The notes below the pieces were generated by a model. It was not told the DNA's origin. It did not search any database and worked only from the letters and a program-made list of their open reading frames with translations. Of a stretch of 64,000 nucleotides of DNA, positions 16,774-24,297 are shown in pieces. Location: positions 62,001 to 126,000 of the forward strand of contig NZ_BQXN01000002.1 of assembly GCF_045862745.1 (NCBI RefSeq), given 5' to 3'. Numbering within the stretch: the first letter of the stretch is position 1; every line of letters starts with the position of its first letter. Position numbers and translations under genes: made by a program. The stretch comes from Furfurilactobacillus entadae (lineage in GTDB: Bacteria; Bacillota; Bacilli; Lactobacillales; Lactobacillaceae).

Positions 16774-17589
16774 ATGGAAACTGCTGAAAGCATCAGAGAC
16801 GAAGGACTTTCTGTAGCACGTTTTGGTGATGGTGAATTTAATTTAATGTTTAGAAAACATGGCATTAATTTCCAAGAATATGATGCGGAACTGTCAAAAG
16901 AGCTAATAGATTTGGCCGAAAATATGAGACATACAAAAAATGGAAAACTACGATTAGCACTCCCTCATGCGTTGGTTAATACCCGTTTAGACAAGCCTTC
17001 GGTTAAATTTTTTTGGTGGAATTACACTGTGAAAAATGGATTTGCTTTAGCTAGGGCCTTTAACAATAATGAGTACCTAGATACAAACTTTAGTAGAACG
17101 GTTTCCGAACTATCTAATCATGAATATGTTCGGAAACATGTTGAATTAACAAAAAGCATTTGGGCAGGACGAAACGTCGTTATTGTCGAAGGAAAAGGTA
17201 CTAAATTTGGTGTGGGAAATGATCTTTTAGACGGAGCACTTAAAGTTGAACGAATTATTTGCCCCGTTATAAACGCCTTTTCAGTTATTGATGAAATCGA
17301 AAAACAAGTAAGCAATGTAAGTGAGTGTTTAGATAATCCATTAATATTATTGGCATTGGGGCCTACTGCAACAGTCTTAGCAGCAAGATTTAGCAATGAA
17401 GGCCTTCAAGCAGTTGATATTGGTCATTTTGATTTGCAATACGAATATTTAATGAAGAACAGATTTAAGAAGATTCGGATTGACGGAAAATATAATAATG
17501 AGTTGATAAATCCCTTAAGCACAAATGTAAAAAAAGATAACCAATATGAATCAGAAATATTTGCTGATGTAGAACGTGGTTTTGAATGA
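16774..17589 (+). CDS. GT-D fold glycosyltransferase (SP_1767/DUF1792 family), apparently 5'-frameshifted
   Basis: The open frame encodes 271 residues from ATG 16774. The family signature is VARFGDGEFNLMF near residue 17, followed by LRLALPHAL, a WAGRNVVIVEGKGTKFGVGNDLL segment and LILLALGPTATVLAARF. GT-D enzymes add a sugar to growing serine-rich protein glycans or polysaccharides. There is no ribosome-binding site before 16774 or the TTG at 16768. A frame starting at ATG 16664, after AAGGAATAGG, supplies a plausible basic N-terminus but is out of phase by one base, so the native start seems to have been lost. It may be a recent pseudogene or start internally at low efficiency. Confidence 0.7.
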   Translation: METAESIRDEGLSVARFGDGEFNLMFRKHGINFQEYDAELSKELIDLAENMRHTKNGKLRLALPHALVNTRLDKPSVKFFWWNYTVKNGFALARAFNNNEYLDTNFSRTVSELSNHEYVRKHVELTKSIWAGRNVVIVEGKGTKFGVGNDLLDGALKVERIICPVINAFSVIDEIEKQVSNVSECLDNPLILLALGPTATVLAARFSNEGLQAVDIGHFDLQYEYLMKNRFKKIRIDGKYNNELINPLSTNVKKDNQYESEIFADVERGFE

Positions 17590-17597
17590 GGTATAGT

Positions 17598-18590
17598 ATG
17601 GATTTTCCTGTAGATTTTGTTATTACTTGGGTCAATCAAAATGATCAAGAGTGGCAGAAAAAGTACAATAAATATTCTCAACGTAACAAAGATCCAGAAA
17701 GCACAATTCGGTATAGGGATTACGGGACTTTAAAGTACTTGTTTCGGTCCATACAAAAGTATGCCCCTTGGGTACATCATGTCTATGTAGTTACTGATTG
17801 CCAAGTGCCGGATTTTTTAAAGGAAGATTATGAAGGCGTAACTATCATTGATCATAAAGAAATAATTGATGCCGATGTCTTGCCGACGTTTAATTCGAAT
17901 GTAATTGATTTATTTTTAGCGAAAATCCCAAATCTTTCGGAACATTTTGTTTATTTCAATGATGATATGTTTTTAAATAAAGCTACTAACATTACCGACT
18001 TTTTTGATGATAATGGCAATGCCAGAGATATATTAGGCTTGAATGTGATCATGCCTACGGGAATATTTGATCATACTTATGTGAATAATATGGCGGTAAT
18101 TAATGACGCCTTTAAGAAAAAGGCGTTTTTAAAAGAAAATTGGCGATTACTGTTTAATATTAAATATGGAAAATGGAACTTTGTGTCCTTGTTGTTAATG
18201 TGGATCCCACGGTTTTCGCGCTTTTGCGATCCGCACACGCCAATTTCATTTAAAAAGTCTCAAATAAATGACTTGAATAGACGCTACCCAGAGATTATTG
18301 AAAACACTAAAGAAAACCGCTTTCGATCAACTTCTGATTTTTCAATTTGGATATACCGTTATTATGCAATGCTTATGGGCAAGTTCGCGCCACGAGCCAT
18401 TAAGTTTGGCCAACATTATGCATTAAATGAATATCAGCAGATTGAAAAAGATATCTTAAATGGGAAACATGCTTTGATTAATATAAATGATGCTGATAAT
18501 TTAACTAGTGATGAATATACAACGGCCATTTCAAGTATTACGTTAGCGTTTGAGAAGCACCTTTTTGAAAAAAGTAAATATGAAAAATGA
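17598..18590 (+). CDS. Stealth-family sugar-phosphate transferase
   Basis: A 330-residue protein with the Stealth conserved regions: CR1 is VDFVITWVNQNDQEW at the N-terminus; CR2 covers YRDYGTLKYLFRSIQKYAPWVHHVYVVTD to LSEHFVYFNDDMFL; later regions are present around SDFSIWIYRYYAM. Family members transfer hexose-1-phosphate residues, so the polymer should contain phosphodiester-linked sugars. ATG 17598 is preferred to ATG 17586 because GAGG (17588-17591) lies 6 bases before it, and the earlier start overlaps the stop of the preceding gene. Confidence 0.88.
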   Translation: MDFPVDFVITWVNQNDQEWQKKYNKYSQRNKDPESTIRYRDYGTLKYLFRSIQKYAPWVHHVYVVTDCQVPDFLKEDYEGVTIIDHKEIIDADVLPTFNSNVIDLFLAKIPNLSEHFVYFNDDMFLNKATNITDFFDDNGNARDILGLNVIMPTGIFDHTYVNNMAVINDAFKKKAFLKENWRLLFNIKYGKWNFVSLLLMWIPRFSRFCDPHTPISFKKSQINDLNRRYPEIIENTKENRFRSTSDFSIWIYRYYAMLMGKFAPRAIKFGQHYALNEYQQIEKDILNGKHALININDADNLTSDEYTTAISSITLAFEKHLFEKSKYEK

Positions 18591-18609
18591 ATAAGAGGTA
18601 CCTTAAGTT

Positions 18610-19752
18610 ATGCACGACGGAGTTCAAAAAGGAAAAATCAATATTAACCCTGTGATGGTGTTACTTTGGACTAATGTTTTTTATCAAGTATTCTTTAATA
18701 GTTCATGGCGTGAACGATTTTCTGGAGATGTTGGAAAGTATGTTGGCTATAGTTTAATTGCTTTATTAATGGTAGTTGTAGTAATTAATTTGTTGAGATA
18801 TGTATCCAAAATTGAAATAATGATTCCTGCCTTTATTTTAGTATTCCTAGGAATCTATTTAATCTGGTTTGGAAATTTGACTGTTGGAACAACTTTTTTG
18901 TTTGCGATTATTGCTTTGTTATACAATCCCGAAAAAATATTTGAAGTTTACTATTGGGCTACAATTACTGCGGTTGCAATAGTTATATTATTAAGCTTAA
19001 CATCGGTGTTGCCACTTCATGATTCGTTAGGTGGGGCGTTAACATTAGGGTTCCGAAACGTTAATACAACCGGCTTTTATATCGGAATATTATTAATTGA
19101 ATATGCAGCTGTAAACCCAAAACGTGTACATTTTTTGTACTGGATAACATATGGAATAGGGTTAATGGTTGAATACTTGCTGTTTGGTGATAAGACGATT
19201 GTAGGAGTTATGATTGCTTTTGCTTTGTTGGTTTCTGTAGATAGAGTTAAGCCGGCACTTTTTAAAAACAAGCTTGTGCGAGCACCTTTTTCGATCTTGC
19301 CATTTATATTAGGATATACCGCTTTTTCATTGGCCAATGATTTTGGAACAACGGCCTTCAGCCTTAAAGTCAACCACTTCTTAACAAACCGAGTTTTTAT
19401 TTGGAACTATTATTTAATCACTTATCCGGCGCATTGGTTACCGGCATATAAACAATTAAGTATGAAGCAAATCAATATGAACGTTTTTTCAGCATCAACA
19501 TTCGATGGAGCCTACGTGGCCTATCCGCTAAGCATTGGATGGTTCCTATCAATACTATGCTTGGTTACCTTTTCTCTCTATATATACATATATATGAAGA
19601 AAAATAGTGGCTTAGCAATTGTCGGGATTATATTTGTAATATTAGGTTTTTCAGAAAGCTTAATATTATCTTTTTATCAATCACCGGTTGCTGTTGTGGC
19701 ACTGGGAATTGGTCTAAAATCGCTATTTCAACGTAAAGAAAGAAAAGTATAA
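18610..19752 (+). CDS. wzy: Putative polysaccharide polymerase (Wzy-like membrane protein)
   Basis: A 380-residue, very hydrophobic protein with about ten membrane segments and one larger extracytoplasmic loop near residues 250-310 (between the segments around PFILGYTAFSL and YPLSIGWFLSILCLV). There is no catalytic motif that I can name; Wzy proteins diverge too much. The call rests on topology and on its place between Stealth, GT4 and Wzx genes. It would polymerise repeat units outside the membrane. ATG 18610 follows AAGAGGT. Confidence 0.7.
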   Translation: MHDGVQKGKININPVMVLLWTNVFYQVFFNSSWRERFSGDVGKYVGYSLIALLMVVVVINLLRYVSKIEIMIPAFILVFLGIYLIWFGNLTVGTTFLFAIIALLYNPEKIFEVYYWATITAVAIVILLSLTSVLPLHDSLGGALTLGFRNVNTTGFYIGILLIEYAAVNPKRVHFLYWITYGIGLMVEYLLFGDKTIVGVMIAFALLVSVDRVKPALFKNKLVRAPFSILPFILGYTAFSLANDFGTTAFSLKVNHFLTNRVFIWNYYLITYPAHWLPAYKQLSMKQINMNVFSASTFDGAYVAYPLSIGWFLSILCLVTFSLYIYIYMKKNSGLAIVGIIFVILGFSESLILSFYQSPVAVVALGIGLKSLFQRKERKV

Positions 19753-19757
19753 AAACA

Positions 19758-20876
19758 ATGAAAAAAGTGCTTCTTACAGGCATGGGCCATCAATTAGGTG
19801 GCACTGAATCATTTATAGATACCTTAATAGACAACAATAAAGACAACATTGAATGGGCTATTTTATCGGCGACAAACGATACTGTGGTCAAAGAGTCACA
19901 TTGGAATGCGTTCAACATCCCTGTATATAAGCTTAAAAATATTTTTGGACTGAAAAATGCTTTACGTCGATCAAAAATATTTAGTGAGTTTTTACGAGGT
20001 CATAATTTTGATGTTCTTCATATTAATGCGACAACGTTAAATACTGTGTATATGGCGCGGGCAGCACTTAAACAAGGAGTTAGTGTTGTTTATCAGGTTC
20101 ATAATACTGCACCGTCTGGGTATAGCTATTTTGAGAAATTGTTAACAAGTATAAATAAAAATATTGCACGTTATTATTTACTTAAACATCCCGAAATTCA
20201 ATTAGTATCGGTTAGTGATGAGGCTGCTGAAAAGGTCTTTGGAACTGAATTAGCAAAAAAAGTAAAAGTTATCGTTAACGGTATTTCGACAGATAAATAT
20301 TGTTTTGACGATAGAGAAAGAACTCAAATGCGAGTTTCTCTGGAATTGAAGGAAAACGACTATGTAGGAATTGTGGTTGCTCGGTTAATGCCAATTAAAA
20401 ATATTCAGTGGTTAATTTCGATCATGGCGAATGCAAATCAGAATGTACTACAAAAATTATTAATTGTTGGCGAAGGTCCCGAAAGAGAAAATTTGAGTGC
20501 TTTAATAAAGGAAAATGGTTTACAAGAGAAGGTTGTTCTTTTAGGTGAACAAAAGGATGTTCAAAAATTCCTTTTTGCTGCAGATTTATTTTTGCTTACG
20601 TCTTATTCCGAAGGTTTATCTATTAGTGTTATTGAGGCGCAGGCTTCTGGATTACCAGTATTAGTATCAGAAGGCATTCCTAAGGTAACGAATATAACCG
20701 GACAAGTGTTCTTTATGGGACTTGATCAGACGGAAGAAAAATGGATTAAAGAAATTCAAAGAATTAAGCAAGAGCATTTAATTTGGAATCGAGTAGATAG
20801 TAATAATATGGTTGAAAAATCTGAATTCTCAAAGGAACGCTTTCGACGAGAAATTTTAAGGTTATATGGAGTATAA
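19758..20876 (+). CDS. Glycosyltransferase family 4
   Basis: A 372-residue GT-B enzyme. The N-terminus MKKVLLTGMGHQLGGTESFIDTL carries the glycine-rich acceptor-side loop; the C-terminal half has GIVVARLMPIKNIQWLI, LLIVGEGPERENL and the nucleotide-sugar site SYSEGLSISVIEAQASGLPVL (E-x7-E pattern). It starts six bases after the wzy stop. Retaining transferase for the repeat unit; donor sugar unknown. Confidence 0.9.
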   Translation: MKKVLLTGMGHQLGGTESFIDTLIDNNKDNIEWAILSATNDTVVKESHWNAFNIPVYKLKNIFGLKNALRRSKIFSEFLRGHNFDVLHINATTLNTVYMARAALKQGVSVVYQVHNTAPSGYSYFEKLLTSINKNIARYYLLKHPEIQLVSVSDEAAEKVFGTELAKKVKVIVNGISTDKYCFDDRERTQMRVSLELKENDYVGIVVARLMPIKNIQWLISIMANANQNVLQKLLIVGEGPERENLSALIKENGLQEKVVLLGEQKDVQKFLFAADLFLLTSYSEGLSISVIEAQASGLPVLVSEGIPKVTNITGQVFFMGLDQTEEKWIKEIQRIKQEHLIWNRVDSNNMVEKSEFSKERFRREILRLYGV

Positions 20877-20882
20877 GCTATT

Positions 20883-22424
20883 TTGAAATCAAGAACACAA
20901 AATTCAATAAAGAATTCAACGATTGCTTTTTGGGGACAAATAATAGTATTAATTACTCAATTTGCAACTCAAACTGCGTTTGTCAAATTTTTAGGCGCAC
21001 AGTATGTCGGCGCAAATGGGTTGTTCTCAAATTTATTAACATTATTATCTTTTGCTGATTTAGGTTTAGGAGGTGCAATTACCTTTGCACTATATGAGCC
21101 TCTGGCAAAAGGAGATATTGATAATATTCAAGCCATTATGGCTCTATTTAGGAAAACATATCATGCCATTGGAACTGCAATTCTTCTTATGGGATTGTTT
21201 TTTTCTTTGTTTATAGATCATTTTATTAATAACAGTTCAACAATACCGCATGTACAGATGATGTTTATCTTGTTTGTTATTAACTCTGCGGCAAGTTACT
21301 TTTTTGCATATTTAAGATCGCTATTAGTTGCCAACCAACAAGGATATGTAGATACTTTAAACCGTGTTGGTTTTACTTTTATGCAGGCTGTTTTACAAAT
21401 AACTTTTTTAGCAATGTTTAGGCAGTACATTATTTTCTTACTGTTACAAATCTTCTTTACGGTGACTTCAAATTTAGCCCTCACAAGGAAAACGTTTAGA
21501 TGGTTCCCATATTTACGTAATAGACACCTTAAAACAAAAATTTCGAAAGAGTCTTTGGCACAAATTAGGCTTAATGTTGTTGGAGCAATTGCATCGAGAT
21601 TTGGAATTGTTGTATCCAATGGTACGGACAATCTGCTTTTATCATCTTTTATCGGGCTAAGTATTGTCGGTAAATATACCAGTTACATGCTAATTTTTAA
21701 TAGTTCACAAAACATTTTAAATCAGGCTTTTTCTGCCGTTATATCAAGTATTGCAAATTTTTCAGTTGATAGAAAGATGGAAAAAGAAGAGACAATTTTT
21801 TTTCGATATCTATACTTGGTATTTGGGATTGCGTTAGTTGGCGCTATCTCTCTCCAAATTGTTGTACAATACTTTGTTGTTCTATGGATTGGAAAATATT
21901 ATTTGTTGCCAAAAGTAACCGTCTTTTTGATGGTTACAATATGGTTTTTTAATGTTTGTAGGTATGGAGTTCAAGGGTTTATTACAGCGCATGGGCTGTA
22001 TTGGGAAACAAAGTGGAAGTCAATACTAGAGGCACTAGTTAATTTAGGAATAAGTCTATTATTAATTAGTACGACTTCATTAGGCGTTAATTCGGTTGTC
22101 ATTGGAACATTGACATCTGTAGTGGCGATTTCTCTATGGTGGGAACCACTAATTGTAAAACAAAAAGTTCGTTCAATTTCTCAAAGTAAATTAATCCTGT
22201 TTTATGGTCGTGGAATTGGTTTGTACTTGTTATTGAGTTCTGCAATAACTATAGGACATGTATCTGATTATTTACTGGTGCATTCATTTGGAATAAATGT
22301 TTTGATTCTTATTGGAGTAGTTCTTTTAACTGTTTTAGTGTATATAATTGCAAATTTTCATGCTGTTGAGCAAAAATATTACTTTTTATTAGGTGGTCGT
22401 TTAATGACATTCAAACGGAACTGA
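20883..22424 (+). CDS. wzx: Polysaccharide flippase Wzx (MOP superfamily)
   Basis: A 513-residue membrane protein with about 14 predicted spans, starting at TTG 20883. The opening NSTIAFWGQIIVLITQFATQTAFVKFLGAQYVGANGLFSNLLTLLSFADLGLGGAI is typical of the PST/Wzx exporters of Firmicutes. It would flip lipid-linked repeat units to the outer face, where Wzy polymerises them. Last gene of the locus; a bidirectional terminator follows. Confidence 0.9.
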   Translation: MKSRTQNSIKNSTIAFWGQIIVLITQFATQTAFVKFLGAQYVGANGLFSNLLTLLSFADLGLGGAITFALYEPLAKGDIDNIQAIMALFRKTYHAIGTAILLMGLFFSLFIDHFINNSSTIPHVQMMFILFVINSAASYFFAYLRSLLVANQQGYVDTLNRVGFTFMQAVLQITFLAMFRQYIIFLLLQIFFTVTSNLALTRKTFRWFPYLRNRHLKTKISKESLAQIRLNVVGAIASRFGIVVSNGTDNLLLSSFIGLSIVGKYTSYMLIFNSSQNILNQAFSAVISSIANFSVDRKMEKEETIFFRYLYLVFGIALVGAISLQIVVQYFVVLWIGKYYLLPKVTVFLMVTIWFFNVCRYGVQGFITAHGLYWETKWKSILEALVNLGISLLLISTTSLGVNSVVIGTLTSVVAISLWWEPLIVKQKVRSISQSKLILFYGRGIGLYLLLSSAITIGHVSDYLLVHSFGINVLILIGVVLLTVLVYIIANFHAVEQKYYFLLGGRLMTFKRN

Positions 22425-22518
22425 TTAGTAAATTAGGACGAATCGTAACTGTAAAAGTACCCTTGAACATGAGATGGGTGGCAGGGTTTATTTAACGGAC
22501 GCTTTATACACGCACAAT

Positions 22519-22560
22519 AAAATCCATCTCTCATAATTCAAGTTATGAGGGATGGATTTT
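22519..22560. terminator. Bidirectional terminator between wzx and the LOG-family gene
   Basis: An 18-base stem (22519-22536 with 22543-22560, one G-T pair) has AAAA on one side and TTTT on the other, so it can stop transcription from both directions. 22425-22518 holds nothing else I can name. Confidence 0.8.
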
Positions 22561-22593
22561 AAATTAATCATAAAAGAGTAGCAAGTAAATTTT

Positions 22594-23169
22594 TTACGCA
22601 TGTGGCATCGTCGTCACGTGTTTAAATGTCTTAAAGTAGTCGAAAATCTGGTCAATGGACGTTGCGTTGACCATTAAATCAAGGTCACTGACGGGGAGAA
22701 AGTCAACCTCTGCAGCGTCCACGAACCACTGCCACAGTGAATCATAGAAATGATCAATGTTGAAGAGGGCAATGGGCTTTGTGTGGATGTCGATCTTACT
22801 CCATGAAAGCATGGTGCCCAGTTCTTCAAACGTGCCAAAACCACCAGGCAAAACAATGAAAGCATCGGAACGGGCCAACATTTGTTCCTTACGTTCATCC
22901 ATGGTGTGGACCTCAACTAAATGGGTGAGGTGGTGGCTTTCAGTACTGATTTCCTTAAGAAAGCGGGGCATGATCCCGGTCACTTGACCACCGGCATCAA
23001 TGGTGGCATTCGCAACGGTCCCCATGAGGCCGTCAGAGGACCCACCGTAAACGAGTTGGATGTTATGGTCGGCCAGGTAACCACCAAGCAAGGCGGCCTG
23101 AACGGCATACTCTGGGTTGTCACCGGGCATGGACCCGCAAAAAACACATAGTGAATTGATTTCTGTCAT
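22594..23169 (-). CDS. LOG-family protein (cytokinin riboside monophosphate phosphoribohydrolase-like)
   Basis: A 191-residue Rossmann-fold protein of the TIGR00730/LOG family. The diagnostic PGGFGTFEEL is at about residues 97-106, with the N-terminal CVFCGSMPGDNPEY and the YGGSSDGLMG loop. Members hydrolyse nucleoside 5'-monophosphates to base plus ribose 5-phosphate; in lactobacilli the physiological role is unknown. The start at 23169 follows AGGAGG on the minus strand; an in-frame ATG nine codons upstream lacks a site. Confidence 0.88.
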   Translation of the reverse strand: MTEINSLCVFCGSMPGDNPEYAVQAALLGGYLADHNIQLVYGGSSDGLMGTVANATIDAGGQVTGIMPRFLKEISTESHHLTHLVEVHTMDERKEQMLARSDAFIVLPGGFGTFEELGTMLSWSKIDIHTKPIALFNIDHFYDSLWQWFVDAAEVDFLPVSDLDLMVNATSIDQIFDYFKTFKHVTTMPHA

Positions 23170-23239
23170 GAATGGTGCCTCCTGTGAGTTATCCACTTAA
23201 GTATACCACGGCCGCTATCAGCTGATTCTGCGTAAACGA

Positions 23240-23281
23240 AAGCGACTGCCCACCCTGATAAAGGGGGAGCAGTCGCTTTTT
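23240..23281. terminator. Terminator hairpin between nrdF and the LOG-family gene
   Basis: AAGCGACTGC (23240-23249) pairs with GCAGTCGCTT (23269-23278), with inner CACCC/GGGGG pairing. It follows the nrdF stop on the minus strand. Its T run is better on the plus strand (TTTTT) than on the minus strand (TTTCGTTT). Confidence 0.6.
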
Positions 23282-23302
23282 GAATGGTTAGTTGTTAAGT
23301 GG

Positions 23303-24280
23303 TTAAGCCTTCTTTGGGCCACCGATTTGGTAATCGTCGTTGCTCATGGCTTCAACGTTTCCGAGGCGGTAGCCGTTACCAACCTGACTGAAGAAGTCAT
23401 GGTTTGAGGTTGAGGTGGAAATCCCGTTCATAACGACAGGGTTCACATCGTCGGCTGTATCTGGGAAGAGGGGATCTTGGCCCAGGTTCATCAGCGCTTT
23501 GTTTGCGTTATAGCGGATGAACTTCAGAACGTCATCAGACCAGCCAACCCGGTCGTAAACGAGGTGGGTGTATTTCTCCTCGTTTTCGTACAGGTAATAA
23601 AGAAAGTCGTACATCCAATCCTTTAAACCTTGTTGTTCATTTTCAGTAAGCTGCTTCATGGCCAGCTGGAACTTGTAACCGATGTACGTGCCGTGGACAG
23701 ATTCATCCCGCAAAATCAGTTTAATAATTTCTGCAACGTTGTTCAGCTTGTTGTGACCAAGGTAGTATAGGGGCGTGTAGAAACCGGAGTAGAACAAGAA
23801 GGTCTCTAGGAAGACGCTTGAGATCTTCTTTTTTAGCGGGCTACTATCGTCATGGTACAGCGTGTAGATCCGCTTCGCCTTGTTTTGCAGGAGGTCCTCA
23901 GAATCACTCCAGTCAAAAATTTCGTCAATTTCATCCGGTGTGTTCAGGGTCTCGAAGATGGTGGAGTAACTTTTGGCGTGCACAGATTCCATGAACTGAA
24001 TGTTATTCAACACAGCAGTTTCGTGGGTTGTCCGAACATCCTGCCGAAGCGCCGCCATCCCGTCCTGTGACTGTAAGGTGTCTAAAAGGGTCAACCCACC
24101 AAAGACGTGACCAACGACCCATTTGTGGTCGTCATCCAAAGTGCGCCAGTCATCGAGGTCGTTTGAAACGGGGATCCGGGTATCAAGCCAGAATTGCTCC
24201 GTTAATTTTTCCCATGTTGCTTTATCGATTTCATCGGAAACCTGGTTCCAATTGATGGCTTTGTAGTTGCCATTGTCCAT
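23303..24280 (-). CDS. nrdF: Class Ib ribonucleotide reductase beta subunit
   Basis: A 325-residue radical-generating subunit. Dinuclear metal ligands are visible in DDWRTLDDDHKW, ESVHAKSYS and DESVHGTYIG, and the region around ETFLFYSGFYTPLYY forms the core helix. It stores the tyrosyl radical used by NrdE to reduce ribonucleoside diphosphates. It begins 17 bases after the nrdE stop, with AGGAGGAC before its ATG. No nrdI flavodoxin gene, normally needed to build a manganese cofactor, occurs in the window. Confidence 0.96.
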   Translation of the reverse strand: MDNGNYKAINWNQVSDEIDKATWEKLTEQFWLDTRIPVSNDLDDWRTLDDDHKWVVGHVFGGLTLLDTLQSQDGMAALRQDVRTTHETAVLNNIQFMESVHAKSYSTIFETLNTPDEIDEIFDWSDSEDLLQNKAKRIYTLYHDDSSPLKKKISSVFLETFLFYSGFYTPLYYLGHNKLNNVAEIIKLILRDESVHGTYIGYKFQLAMKQLTENEQQGLKDWMYDFLYYLYENEEKYTHLVYDRVGWSDDVLKFIRYNANKALMNLGQDPLFPDTADDVNPVVMNGISTSTSNHDFFSQVGNGYRLGNVEAMSNDDYQIGGPKKA

Positions 24281-24297
24281 TATGTTGTCCTCCTGGC

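Noticed and set aside
14087..22424. Insertion sequence or transposase in the AT-rich locus
   Set aside because: All sizeable frames are accounted for by polysaccharide genes; no transposase-like protein or terminal repeats found.
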